A stretch of 36,938 nt of DNA from a virus. Below, piece by piece: positions 13,752 through 21,345 of this stretch. Where the stretch lies: IMG/VR virus record IMGVR_UViG_3300009481_000038, positions 1 through 36,938 of that record; one strand, written 5' to 3'. Within the stretch, counting starts at the first letter, position 1, and every line of letters starts with the position of its first letter. The notes beneath the pieces are model-generated. The model made no database searches and was not told where the DNA came from. It was given only the letters and a program-made list of their open reading frames with translations. The position numbers and the translations under genes are program-made.

Positions 13752-14171
13752 TTATCTACCTTCTTCTAAAATTTTTCTTACATGGTCTGGAATGTCACCA
13801 TTATTGGCGGCAGGAGCATCATTCATGGGTTTTTGATATTGATTAAAATGCCTTTTAAATTCGTAAACCAATCTCTCCTCAAGACGGGTTCTGTCTCCTG
13901 CTGGCAAAATACCTAAATTAGACGCATGAGCCTCAATGTCGGTTCTATTCATTTCATCTAACTGTCTTTTATACTCTTCTTCATTAGTTGTAGAGTATTT
14001 GCCGATTCCATCATCACCCCAAATTTGGTCTAGCGTAGAAGGCTGAAATTTTTCCTCTTTCCCATGAGACTGATCCAATTCAGTAATCTTGGGTTTTCTT
14101 GGCCTTTTTGCTGCTTTGGCTGTTTTTTTGTTAGGTTTATTTTTCATGTCATCAAAATATTTAACGTCCAT
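13752..14171 (-). CDS. Hypothetical protein with SAP-like helix-loop-helix
   Basis: This encodes 139 residues from ATG 14171; a slightly longer frame to 14180 would start with TTG. The first 40 residues are strongly basic (KNKPNKKTAKAAKRPRKPK). Around 85-120, LDEMNRTDIEAHASNLGIL followed by PAGDRTRLEERLVYEF matches the SAP-motif pattern (helix, extended loop with Gly, helix), which binds DNA in other proteins; this is by eye. It is the first gene after the capsid-unit terminator, with a TATAGT box 8 nt before the ATG. A DNA-binding or capsid-associated accessory role is an inference. Confidence 0.6.
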   Translation of the reverse strand: MDVKYFDDMKNKPNKKTAKAAKRPRKPKITELDQSHGKEEKFQPSTLDQIWGDDGIGKYSTTNEEEYKRQLDEMNRTDIEAHASNLGILPAGDRTRLEERLVYEFKRHFNQYQKPMNDAPAANNGDIPDHVRKILEEGR

Positions 14172-14203
14172 CGATTTCAACTATAGCTTAAAAAACTAAA
14201 AAA

Positions 14204-14226
14204 CCCAAGGGGAAAATCCCCTTGGG
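14204..14226 (-). terminator. Rho-independent terminator after the major capsid gene
   Basis: A perfect 10-bp stem (CCCAAGGGGA with TCCCCTTGGG, loop AAA) is followed on the minus strand by a T-rich run (the plus-strand A tract just to its left). It lies 20 nt beyond the capsid gene stop and closes the capsid transcription unit. Confidence 0.9.
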
Positions 14227-14246
14227 CTTGAATTGGTTAATTAAGA

Positions 14247-15425
14247 TTAACCAAGAATTAGACCGCAAACTGCGCGACCATCGAGGCAGAGGCGACCCTC
14301 TTCGAGAGAGCCATAGAAGCCAGCCTTGTCGGAACGAGCAGCATACCACTGATCATCAGGAACGGCGGTGAAAGTACCACCAGTGTCAGCGTCACGGGCT
14401 ACGGGGCGTACAAACGCCTCACGGCCCAAGTCAACACCAACAAGAATTTGATGACTCGCGGTTGCGAAGTTAGAGATGCTGTTAGTAGATCCGTCGATTT
14501 GCGTGGCAGCAGTGCCAACGGCATCGAAGAATGTCTCAAACAACGCATTGTAACGTTGGCTCTTGCCAAGCTCAACCAACTCGTGGATGGCTACGCCGTA
14601 AATGCTCTCCATGCCAGCGGCATTGTAGATAGCCATACGAGCGTCATCCGGTAAGCTCTGAGCGTTAGCAGCAGTAGCTGCACTGTCAGTACGAATAGCG
14701 TTGTAAGCGAACTTACGAATCTGACCCTTAACTTCAGGAGACACGAACAAGTCGGTCATACCTTTAGCATTGTAGTCAGCGGGAGTACCACCAGCCCAAG
14801 AAGTGTTAACTCTTCTCATTCTGGTCATCAAGTCATTCAAGTCTTGAAGAACAAACTCGGCGGAAGCGCCAGTGTTGTTCGAAGTCAATACGTGACGAAG
14901 AGCACCAGAAGTGCTGGCAGCGTCAGAACGACCTTCCTTGGTTGCAGCTTCGGCAACAGCCTTCATAACTACAGACCAAGCATTTCTTTCTTGCTTGATG
15001 AGAACCTCTTGAGCCATGCGCTCAACAGCTTTGCTAACTACGTCAAGACGAGCCTTACGAGCGTACTTCTTGTGAAGATGAACGGCGCTATCTAAACGAT
15101 AGGTCATTACCTTCATTTCTTGTACGGGAACGTGAGCGTCTGAGCTAGGTAAGCCACCAGCCATGTTCTGAGACCACACACTGACATGTCCTTTATCAGT
15201 GTTGTAATAAAGGTCGAGAGGGTAACTAGGGTTATCGTCCTGATCGAATTCAGAATCAGTGTAAAGTGCGGCGGAAGTACCAGCCTCATTTACAACCTTC
15301 TGAACGACAGGGCCAATAAAAGCAGCGAAAGCTTCGCTGGCCTCACGAGACACATTTAAGTCTCTCGAACCCAAAGCCTTTACCAACTCCACCTGTTCGG
15401 GGGTATTTTTAAGCTTCAATTTCAT
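14247..15425 (-). CDS. Major capsid protein
   Basis: This encodes 392 residues. Evidence is positional and compositional: the gene is last in a protease/scaffold, decoration, capsid series and is followed by a strong terminator. The size fits, and the sequence has the expected organisation of an HK97-fold capsid: a helical N-terminal region, then an E-loop-like segment (LYYNTDKGHVSVWSQNMAGG), a long spine-like helix (ARLDVVSKAVERMAQEVLIKQERNAW) and a final beta-rich DQWYAARSDKAGFYGSLEEG stretch. GGATT precedes the ATG by about 8 nt as a Shine-Dalgarno sequence. The gene is visibly more GC-rich, with C-ending codons, than its neighbours, which fits high expression. Confidence 0.8.
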   Translation of the reverse strand: MKLKLKNTPEQVELVKALGSRDLNVSREASEAFAAFIGPVVQKVVNEAGTSAALYTDSEFDQDDNPSYPLDLYYNTDKGHVSVWSQNMAGGLPSSDAHVPVQEMKVMTYRLDSAVHLHKKYARKARLDVVSKAVERMAQEVLIKQERNAWSVVMKAVAEAATKEGRSDAASTSGALRHVLTSNNTGASAEFVLQDLNDLMTRMRRVNTSWAGGTPADYNAKGMTDLFVSPEVKGQIRKFAYNAIRTDSAATAANAQSLPDDARMAIYNAAGMESIYGVAIHELVELGKSQRYNALFETFFDAVGTAATQIDGSTNSISNFATASHQILVGVDLGREAFVRPVARDADTGGTFTAVPDDQWYAARSDKAGFYGSLEEGRLCLDGRAVCGLILG

Positions 15426-15459
15426 ATAATAATCCTTTTATAAATAAATGATTAAAGGT

Positions 15460-16023
15460 TTACAGCGAAAGCTTGATGAGAGCGTAACCATCGGTGTCAC
15501 TCGAACCAAGAACAGTGCCAACTTGGAAGCCAGCGCTGTCGTCGTTATATTGAACGATTTCACCACTATCTCCAGCGTAAAGCTTAGTTCCGGGAGTGAC
15601 AGCGCCAATCGAGTCGCCCGAATACAAAAGGATACCCTTCGTAAGTACGGGAACTGTTTGACCGCTGATAGCAACTTCCATTTCGGCTGCTTTTCTGGGG
15701 TTGAACTTCAGTAGCTCACCGTTCTCATCGACTTCAGCAACGTCATGGAGAGTTACTCCAAGTGCTACATTACCAGAACTAGTCTGACAAATCTTAGCAG
15801 TAGTGCCATATCTTTGAGAAACAGTGCCGTTGTAAGAAGCACCGGGATTGCCCAACATTTCTGTTGGTTCATCGGTGTTCTTCCAACCATCGCCCTGAAC
15901 CTTTACAAGTGTTCCTTTCGGAATATTGTCGCCAGCACTGACGCCAATCGCTCCGCTATAAGCGTAGAGATTGACCACATCGTGCTCATCGTATACTCTA
16001 AATGGTTTTAAGTTAATAGCCAT
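15460..16023 (-). CDS. Putative capsid decoration protein
   Basis: This encodes 187 residues, beta-rich with many Gly, Val and Thr (SGAIGVSAGDNIPKGTLVKV, and a VLTKGILLYSGDSIGAVTPG strand-turn block repeated in style further on). Beta-tulip/decoration-like proteins of this length typically lie between the protease/scaffold and capsid genes, exactly its place here. A strong Shine-Dalgarno sequence (AAGGAGT) lies 8 nt upstream of the ATG, as expected for a protein needed in capsid-equivalent amounts. No recognised named family. Confidence 0.6.
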   Translation of the reverse strand: MAINLKPFRVYDEHDVVNLYAYSGAIGVSAGDNIPKGTLVKVQGDGWKNTDEPTEMLGNPGASYNGTVSQRYGTTAKICQTSSGNVALGVTLHDVAEVDENGELLKFNPRKAAEMEVAISGQTVPVLTKGILLYSGDSIGAVTPGTKLYAGDSGEIVQYNDDSAGFQVGTVLGSSDTDGYALIKLSL

Positions 16024-16064
16024 ATTTTTTTACTCCTTAATAATTAATATAATAAATTAAGTGT

Positions 16065-16709
16065 TTATTTGATCCAATTTTCTACCGAGAAAGCATTCTT
16101 GTATTTATCATACGTAGTTTGCTCTTCAGTGTCCGAAGATACAGGAATTTCAGAAGCTTCGGCCTCAGAATTGTCTACTGCTTCTTCTACAACATCTGTA
16201 GAAGCAACAGGTTCTTCTTCAGTTTCAACCTCTTCTGAAGCTTTGGCTTCCTGTATCACCTCGGCTTCTACTGTTTCTAAACTTTCTCTATTTTTAGTGC
16301 TCAAAAGAACACCCATTTTTTTAGAGTAAGTTTCGAAATTGTCATCGTCCATATCTTTAATGTCGAAAGCGATAATTTCGCGGTCTCCATCTTCAAGGAC
16401 GTACTCTTTATCGAAGTAGGTCATGCGAGCAACGAAACGCTCTTCGGCTTCCTTTGCTGCGACCTCTTCTTTGATTTTTTCAAGTTCAGCTTGAACAGAC
16501 TCAAAGGTTTTTTGAGTATCCTCAGAATTTTTCTGAAGATTCTCAATCTGCTCTTGAGCGGCTTTCAAGTTGTTCTCTACTTCCGTTTTTTGGGCGACGT
16601 ATTCCTCGGAAGCCTTCTGCAACTCATCCTCAATGAAATCAGAGATGGATGAGGCAGAAAGCTCTTTAAGATTCTCGTCGTTAATATCTTTTAAGCTTTC
16701 AATTTTCAT
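16065..16709 (-). CDS. Possible nested scaffold protein from an internal start
   Basis: Within the protease-scaffold gene an in-frame ATG (residue 295, MKIESLKDINDENLK) is preceded on the minus strand by AAAGAGAG about 6 nt upstream, a plausible Shine-Dalgarno sequence. It falls exactly at the boundary between the protease half and the coiled-coil scaffold half and would give a 214-residue free scaffold. Nested protease/scaffold pairs are known (lambda C/Nu3). This is an inference from position and ribosome site only. Confidence 0.4.
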   Translation of the reverse strand: MKIESLKDINDENLKELSASSISDFIEDELQKASEEYVAQKTEVENNLKAAQEQIENLQKNSEDTQKTFESVQAELEKIKEEVAAKEAEERFVARMTYFDKEYVLEDGDREIIAFDIKDMDDDNFETYSKKMGVLLSTKNRESLETVEAEVIQEAKASEEVETEEEPVASTDVVEEAVDNSEAEASEIPVSSDTEEQTTYDKYKNAFSVENWIK

Positions 16710-17591
16710 GATAACTCTCTTTTTATTCTTTACATTAATTTCCTCTGATTGTGAAATAATATTTACTGTTTTTTCTGTTTTTTCCTCTGAGATCTCCTTT
16801 TCAGAAACAGTCGCTTCAGAGTTGGATTCAGGATCTTTAGAGGATTTTGGAGACACAATGACACCTTTAACGTCAGCAGCAGGGGTTTCGGTAAGTCCAA
16901 TTCCCAATGGGACAACTTGACCAACTACCTTCCTATATATGCTCCTTCCATCTTGGGTTTCGCCTGTGCCACCAAAAGCTTTTAAATTCGGTTTTAAAGA
17001 TTCGATTTCTGCTTGATCAGAAATAATAGTTGAAGATTCAAGATTTTTATCGCCGCCTTCGGTTAATACTAAGTTATATTGACTAAATCCAAGTTCCCAA
17101 CTCGCGCTGATAGACATGTATTTATCACTAGTTGGATCATTAGACTCTTCAATTACGTCGGCTAATTGATTATTGACGACTTTCCATACTACACCGCCTA
17201 AAGTAATATTAAAAGGAGATAAAGACTCTTTTGATAAAGATTCGTTATTTAAAACTTGGTCTGTCCCAAATTCACTAAAACCAGCAGAAAGAATAACTCC
17301 AATGACTTTCTGTCTATTATGCTCAATGTTTATGGGCTTATTAATGAAAGATTTAAAAATATCAAGGGCTGTTTCGGTATCAATAACATCACCGTTTCTA
17401 TTGACCCTATTAGCTACACAGGCATTAAAAGCTATAGGAAGTAGGTCTATTTCTTTTTCAGTGTCGATTCCCGGAACGAAACTTTCGATATCTAACTGAC
17501 TAGCCAAAGATAGATATTTATCTTTATCCTCAGAAACCATCGGTTTTATAACCGAACTAAATATTGTAGTATATTCAAAGTTCTTTTTCAT
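16065..17591 (-). CDS. Prohead protease fused to scaffold domain
   Basis: This encodes 508 residues. Residues 1-240 look like a phage prohead serine protease: FNACVANRVNRNGDVIDTE, then NIEHNRQKVIGVILSAG with candidate catalytic His91, then KYMSISASWELGF with candidate Ser at 160-164. The middle (about 245-290) is Ser/Glu-rich. From about 295 to 410 is a long charged coiled coil (EVENNLKAAQEQIENLQKN), then an acidic tail, typical of an internal scaffold. Such protease-scaffold fusions direct capsid assembly and are cleaved during maturation. An AAGGAA Shine-Dalgarno sequence precedes the ATG, which overlaps the upstream stop as TAATG. An internal start at 16709 may give free scaffold. Confidence 0.75.
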   Translation of the reverse strand: MKKNFEYTTIFSSVIKPMVSEDKDKYLSLASQLDIESFVPGIDTEKEIDLLPIAFNACVANRVNRNGDVIDTETALDIFKSFINKPINIEHNRQKVIGVILSAGFSEFGTDQVLNNESLSKESLSPFNITLGGVVWKVVNNQLADVIEESNDPTSDKYMSISASWELGFSQYNLVLTEGGDKNLESSTIISDQAEIESLKPNLKAFGGTGETQDGRSIYRKVVGQVVPLGIGLTETPAADVKGVIVSPKSSKDPESNSEATVSEKEISEEKTEKTVNIISQSEEINVKNKKRVIMKIESLKDINDENLKELSASSISDFIEDELQKASEEYVAQKTEVENNLKAAQEQIENLQKNSEDTQKTFESVQAELEKIKEEVAAKEAEERFVARMTYFDKEYVLEDGDREIIAFDIKDMDDDNFETYSKKMGVLLSTKNRESLETVEAEVIQEAKASEEVETEEEPVASTDVVEEAVDNSEAEASEIPVSSDTEEQTTYDKYKNAFSVENWIK

Positions 17592-18151
17592 TATAAAATA
17601 TTCCTTAAATGACTATAATCCTCTGGTTTATGTTGTAAAAATAAATCAGACAGGTCGAAATCAGTTTCTAGTCCATATTCTTTACACTCTGTTGAGGCAT
17701 TTGAAAAATCTTTTACCTTAAAATTGAAATCTATCTGTTTGCAATCATTATCTAAAAAACGATTTATGTAAGCTACGCACCAATGATTTATATTATTAGA
17801 ATTTTGAAATTCAAATTCTGAAGCCGCTAGACAAAAGGCATCCTTGAATCTTGCAACTGGAATGCGCTTTTTATTTTCTTTATTGTAAGTTTTCATCTTT
17901 GACTCTAAGAAGGATAAAACCCTCAAAGAGTAAGATATAGCTTGCGATTGAGTTGCTATTTTACAAGTTGATTTAGCTTCCGTAGAAGCAGAAGGCGCAT
18001 CATTTTCTTCGTTAGTCTCTTCTTGCTCGGCTTGCTGCTCTTCTTTTACTTCTTCAGGTGCTTCAGCGCTAGTCTCAGGCTCTATATCTACCTTACGATT
18101 GACCTTTTCCCAAAGATCTTTGTAGTCAGAGTTAGCCTGATTTTTTTTCAT
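17591..18151 (-). CDS. Hypothetical protein heading the capsid unit
   Basis: This encodes 186 residues. The first 65 are highly acidic and low-complexity (EEVKEEQQAEQEETNEEND). The rest is a compact helical domain with several Cys and Trp residues (CKIATQSQAISYSLRVLSFLESK, NHWCVAYINRFLDNDCKQ). I do not recognise it. The stop overlaps the protease ATG as TAATG, so it is co-translated with the capsid assembly genes. An acidic extension is common in capsid assembly partners, but a role beyond that is guesswork. A GTGTAAT motif lies 18 nt upstream. Confidence 0.6.
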   Translation of the reverse strand: MKKNQANSDYKDLWEKVNRKVDIEPETSAEAPEEVKEEQQAEQEETNEENDAPSASTEAKSTCKIATQSQAISYSLRVLSFLESKMKTYNKENKKRIPVARFKDAFCLAASEFEFQNSNNINHWCVAYINRFLDNDCKQIDFNFKVKDFSNASTECKEYGLETDFDLSDLFLQHKPEDYSHLRNIL

Positions 18152-18169
18152 AATAATATCTAATTTTAT

Positions 18170-18178
18170 ATTACACTA
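18170..18178 (-). promoter_or_regulatory. GTGTAAT motif heading the capsid unit
   Basis: The minus strand reads TAGTGTAAT, 18 nt before the ATG at 18151. It lies between the lysis-unit terminator (18212-18237) and the capsid unit, exactly where a promoter is expected. Confidence 0.45.
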
Positions 18179-18211
18179 AAATTAAATAAAAACAATCAAT
18201 TTTAAATAAAA

Positions 18212-18237
18212 AAGCCCCCGTAATTAAACGAGGGCTT
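18212..18237 (-). terminator. Rho-independent terminator after the lysis/lipoprotein unit
   Basis: A GC-rich stem (AAGCCCCCG with the CGAGGGCTT arm, AT-rich loop) is followed on the minus strand by a T-rich run. It lies 24 nt after the small lipoprotein stop and separates it from the capsid unit. Confidence 0.8.
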
Positions 18238-18260
18238 AAAGAAGGTGATTTAATTTAGTT

Positions 18261-18455
18261 TTACTTCTTCTTTTCTTCGGTAGCTGCTACCCCAGCCTGA
18301 ACAAAAGGAAGGGTAACGCTCACCCCCTCTCCATTGGCTGATGCGGAAAGGTATCCATCATCGTTAGCCTTTGGTCCAAGGGTAACAGTGCTTGAGCAGC
18401 CAACGCCAAAAAAGGCGACTGCTGCAATTAACAATAGTGTCGGTTTATTTTTCAT
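18261..18455 (-). CDS. Small phage lipoprotein
   Basis: This encodes 64 residues: a signal sequence MKNKPTLLLIAAVAFFGVGC with a lipobox (GVGC, modified Cys20), then a short Ser/Gly/Val-rich mature region ending in EEKKK. It is probably exported and lipid-anchored in the host envelope. It follows the u-spanin-like gene and precedes the terminator, so it is last in the membrane/lysis cassette. It could be an o-spanin-like partner, a superinfection-exclusion lipoprotein or another envelope modifier; nothing in the mature sequence decides. Confidence 0.65.
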   Translation of the reverse strand: MKNKPTLLLIAAVAFFGVGCSSTVTLGPKANDDGYLSASANGEGVSVTLPFVQAGVAATEEKKK

Positions 18456-18523
18456 ATGATTAAATAAGCTAACTTAGCTCGCGGTCAACGTAACAAACGT
18501 ATAAAATGAAATCAAGAAAAAAA

Positions 18524-19402
18524 CTAAAGAGTTTTTCTTTTGCGTGAAGTCTTCTTCTTAGCGGTCTTTTTAACAGCTTTTTTGGCTGCTTTTTTGGGCA
18601 CAGATTTCTTCGCCGCCTTTTTAGGGGCTGCTTTTTTCACTGTCTTTTTAGGGGCAGCTTTCTTTTTAGGCCTAATTTTTTTAGCAGGTTTTTTGGCAAA
18701 TGGGTTACGCTCTTCATTTTTAAGCCTCATTTGCTTTAGAATGTCATAGGTTATGTAAGCTATAATTATAATCAGCAAAGCTAAAAAGTAATACAGGAAT
18801 AACTCTGTCCAATTAATCTTCATGTTTTTATCTTGTTGCTGCTTGAGTAGCTTTTTAGACTCTTCTTCTTTTTTTTCTACAGAATCTTTTTTAGATTGAT
18901 CTTCTGGATCTTCTTCAAAATCTGGAGCAGGAACCAAATTAATTAAGTCATCAACCTTATCTTTATTTTCTATAGATGGCAAGAGTGGAATCTTGGCCTT
19001 AGAAAAGTCTAATTGTGATAATTCCAGATTAGCTTTCTCCAACTCTAATTTAAAATTATCAGTTTTTGGTTCTGCAATTTTTATATCGGGTAAATCTGGT
19101 TTAGACTTATGGGCCGGAATTTTTATCTTATCGTAAGGCTGGGGCAACGCTTCTTCCCAAGATGTGACGTTGTCTTTTTCTGGTGCAATGTTACCATTAG
19201 ATATATTTTCGGTAGATTTAATTTCAGGCTTTTTAGGGCTAGGATTACCTTTTGGTATCAAAGCGCCGCCTTTTTTTATTTCTTCAATTGTTTTAGGCTT
19301 AATTATTTTACCAGCAGAGTCTTCCCCTACCCTAACGCCGCCAGTCTTACAACCGATTAGGAAAAATACAAAAGTGCAAATAAATAAAATGTTAGGCTTC
19401 AA
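18524..19402 (-). CDS. Unimolecular-spanin-like lipoprotein with histone H1-like tail
   Basis: This encodes 292 residues. A TTG start at 19402 is preferred: AGGAGG lies 4 nt upstream and the frame opens directly with a lipoprotein signal (KPNILFICTFVFFLIGC, Cys18). Residues 20-195 are hydrophilic, Pro/Lys/Glu-rich and coiled-coil-prone; 198-222 (WTELFLYYFLALLIIIIAYI) is a membrane segment; 237-292 is a Lys/Ala/Pro tail (KKAAPKKTVKKAAPKKAAKK type) like histone H1 C-termini. Lipobox plus C-terminal membrane segment is the u-spanin layout, which fuses inner and outer membranes in Gram-negative lysis. The cytoplasmic lysine tail is unusual and could bind DNA. It overlaps the upstream small membrane gene by 11 nt. 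Confidence 0.6.
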   Translation of the reverse strand: MKPNILFICTFVFFLIGCKTGGVRVGEDSAGKIIKPKTIEEIKKGGALIPKGNPSPKKPEIKSTENISNGNIAPEKDNVTSWEEALPQPYDKIKIPAHKSKPDLPDIKIAEPKTDNFKLELEKANLELSQLDFSKAKIPLLPSIENKDKVDDLINLVPAPDFEEDPEDQSKKDSVEKKEEESKKLLKQQQDKNMKINWTELFLYYFLALLIIIIAYITYDILKQMRLKNEERNPFAKKPAKKIRPKKKAAPKKTVKKAAPKKAAKKSVPKKAAKKAVKKTAKKKTSRKRKTL

Positions 19403-19646
19403 GACCCCTCCTACTTTCTTCTTCTATTTTTTTTAATACTTCTAAGAGTTTTTCATATGACTTATAAAGTTTTGTTGCTTCATAAGTTATAATGGTATTA
19501 ACCGCTTCTAAATGTTTTTTCTCCTCTTTCAACAAAGAGTTAGCCTGATAGCTTAAAATGTTGATAAAAATAGAGATAGCTAAAGAAAAAGATAAAACCA
19601 TCTTTATCGTAAAGTCTCTCATATTTTTTTTAGATTGATCTGTCAT
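19392..19646 (-). CDS. Small membrane protein with periplasmic/cytoplasmic coiled coil
   Basis: This encodes 84 residues: a basic N-terminus, one membrane segment at about 12-33 (FTIKMVLSFSLAISIFINIL), then a charged helix to the end (NSLLKEEKKHLEAVN, KSYEKLLEVLKKIEEESRRG). This resembles inner-membrane spanins or small holin/antiholin proteins. It is translationally coupled on both sides: its ATG overlaps the upstream stop (TAATG) and its end overlaps the u-spanin-like start. A lysis role is inferred from size, topology and neighbours. Confidence 0.55.
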   Translation of the reverse strand: MTDQSKKNMRDFTIKMVLSFSLAISIFINILSYQANSLLKEEKKHLEAVNTIITYEATKLYKSYEKLLEVLKKIEEESRRGLEA

Positions 19647-20083
19647 CAGGTAGATCCTTTCGCTGCCGCATTACCAAAGTAGAAGCCAACTATCGCACTT
19701 AAAGTTTGCCTTACTTCTGGAATCATTAAGTATCCATCTAACTCAACAAAAGTTATTTCTTTGCCTCCACCGAACAAGCCAAAGAACCAAGTAGGGTTTT
19801 CAGTCTCTACCTCTACTATGGTAGAATATCCAAGTATAGATAAAATAAACGGCGCTGCTATAACGCCAAATAATATAGAACAAACAATCAATCTCCTCAC
19901 CCATTTACCTACATCAATGGGCACTCTCTTAGCGGCTCTATCAGCACTATCATCTTGAGCCTCCTTCATCTTAAGGGCGTTTTGGAACATCTCATGACGC
20001 TCTTTAGCTCTTTCAGCCATATAACGAAATATAAAGCCTACGATGCTTCCCCCAATCATGGTTATTAATTCCATAGACAACAT
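19646..20083 (-). CDS. Holin-like membrane protein
   Basis: This encodes 145 residues from ATG 20083; an alternative ATG is at 20074. Three membrane segments are visible: about 5-21 (ELITMIGGSIVGFIFRY), 64-86 (RLIVCSILFGVIAAPFILSILGY) and 126-142 (QTLSAIVGFYFGNAA), with a charged helix between the first two. Small proteins with two to three membrane segments next to spanin-like genes are usually holins, which permeabilise the inner membrane at lysis. It is the first gene of the membrane cassette, downstream of a GTGTAAT motif and of the tubulin-gene terminator. Assignment rests on topology and context only. Confidence 0.55.
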   Translation of the reverse strand: MLSMELITMIGGSIVGFIFRYMAERAKERHEMFQNALKMKEAQDDSADRAAKRVPIDVGKWVRRLIVCSILFGVIAAPFILSILGYSTIVEVETENPTWFFGLFGGGKEITFVELDGYLMIPEVRQTLSAIVGFYFGNAAAKGST

Positions 20084-20093
20084 TCTATATAAA

Positions 20094-20102
20094 ATTACAC
20101 TA
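20094..20102 (-). promoter_or_regulatory. GTGTAAT motif heading the lysis cassette
   Basis: The minus strand reads TAGTGTAAT, 10 nt before the ATG at 20083. It directly abuts the T run of the tubulin-gene terminator, so termination of one unit and initiation of the next are packed together. Confidence 0.45.
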
Positions 20103-20107
20103 AAAAA

Positions 20108-20131
20108 GCCGCACAGTGAAAACTGTACGGC
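20108..20131 (-). terminator. Rho-independent terminator after the tubulin-family gene
   Basis: A stem GCCGcACAGT with ACTGTaCGGC (one C-A mismatch) and a GAAA tetraloop is followed on the minus strand by TTTTTTA. It lies 22 nt after the GTPase stop codon. Confidence 0.85.
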
Positions 20132-20153
20132 CTTGGAGAAACAAAGCAGAGTC

Positions 20154-21332
20154 CTACTTTATCGAAATATCTCCTAATTTTGCCAGTTCTTGCAGCTTAT
20201 CTTTCGGACGACCTAATCCGCCAATAGAAGTATAAACAATTAAATTAGGCTTATCGCCAATATAAATACCTCTATGAACTACATTTCCGGGCCTGAGCAT
20301 TCTGCAAAGCTGATCAAACGCTTGATCTAAGGCGGATTGCGGAATATTATCCAATTGCTCTTTACCACCCACAACAACGGCCCCAGCATGACTGCCAGAA
20401 GACAAATCAATTCCTCCAGATAAGAGTCCACTCTTGAAGTTATCTCTTACTGCTCTTGAAATGCTAACTGGGTCTTGCCATTCTTTTACGGGCGCTGCTC
20501 CAAACACCATTAAACCGGAGTCTAGGATAGTTTTGTAGTCGTTTGCGTCAAATGAAGTAAACGAACTATCCCTCGCAGCGGTAAGATTAAACAAGTGAAA
20601 GAGACCAGCCATACTTGCATTGGCAGTTTGCCAAAAATTGGATACAACTAAGTTAGGGTAAACCTTCCCAATTCTTTCATTATCGATTACAACTAAAGGA
20701 GAAACTTTGCCTTCCTCAACTAAGTTGTAAACTTCGTTTAAGCACTTGTGTGCATTAGCGTTAACTTTTTTTCCTTCGGAGGCTTTAGGAAGAGCTAAGA
20801 TAACACCAACTTTATCAGTTGGAGCTTTTATTGTTTCTTGAAGCTCTCTTGCTGCGTCAACCAAACTTGTGACAGTACCAGATCCAGTTCCGCCGCCAGC
20901 ACCAGCACAAACAAAGATTCTATCAAGGGTTTCGCCAAACGAATACCTCATAAAATCTACAACGTCTTCTTTTTTACCAGCGAAAACTTTTTTAGCAAAT
21001 GATGGATCTTTACCTGCGCCACCTTCACCAATGCAAAGTTTGTGAGGCACTTTCTTGATGGTGTTTAAGTCTTGCTGCGCTGTATTTAGTACAGCTACTT
21101 TTCTGTAACCAAAATCATAAAAAGTTTCAGCTATCCTTGAACCACCTTGCCCAGCGCCAATAAACGCGAACTTAAAAGCAGTCTCAACTTCGTCCTTGAT
21201 TTCTTTTTCGGCAACCTGCTCCTCTTCTGGTTCTGGAATGGGAATATCAGGCATAGAAATATCAAAGCCGCCGGGATTCATATATTCACTAGCGGTTTGG
21301 CCCACTGGATTTTCTTGATTTTCTTCACTCAT
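20154..21332 (-). CDS. Tubulin/FtsZ-superfamily GTPase
   Basis: This encodes 392 residues. A 50-residue acidic, Pro-rich N-terminal extension precedes FIGAGQGGSRIAETF (T1 loop, 57-71), then the tubulin signature GAGGGTGSG (144-152), LPKASEG (T5-like, 181-187) and VVIDNERIG (nucleotide-contact region, 214-222). SFDANDYKTIL (260-270) lies where the FtsZ T7 loop is expected; Asp262 and Asp265 keep the D-x-x-D catalytic spacing although the usual Asn is Ser. It should therefore bind and probably hydrolyse GTP and may polymerise. Phage relatives (PhuZ, TubZ) centre DNA or segregate plasmids. It has its own GTGTAAT motif and terminator, a single-gene unit between tail and lysis units. Whether it is closer to FtsZ, CetZ, PhuZ or TubZ cannot be settled by eye. 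Confidence 0.9.
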   Translation of the reverse strand: MSEENQENPVGQTASEYMNPGGFDISMPDIPIPEPEEEQVAEKEIKDEVETAFKFAFIGAGQGGSRIAETFYDFGYRKVAVLNTAQQDLNTIKKVPHKLCIGEGGAGKDPSFAKKVFAGKKEDVVDFMRYSFGETLDRIFVCAGAGGGTGSGTVTSLVDAARELQETIKAPTDKVGVILALPKASEGKKVNANAHKCLNEVYNLVEEGKVSPLVVIDNERIGKVYPNLVVSNFWQTANASMAGLFHLFNLTAARDSSFTSFDANDYKTILDSGLMVFGAAPVKEWQDPVSISRAVRDNFKSGLLSGGIDLSSGSHAGAVVVGGKEQLDNIPQSALDQAFDQLCRMLRPGNVVHRGIYIGDKPNLIVYTSIGGLGRPKDKLQELAKLGDISIK

Positions 21333-21345
21333 AATATTTTCTTAA

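Noticed and set aside
20154-21332. The tubulin-family gene as host contamination
   Set aside because: It has the same strand, base composition, motif and terminator style as flanking phage genes, and it sits between virion and lysis units.
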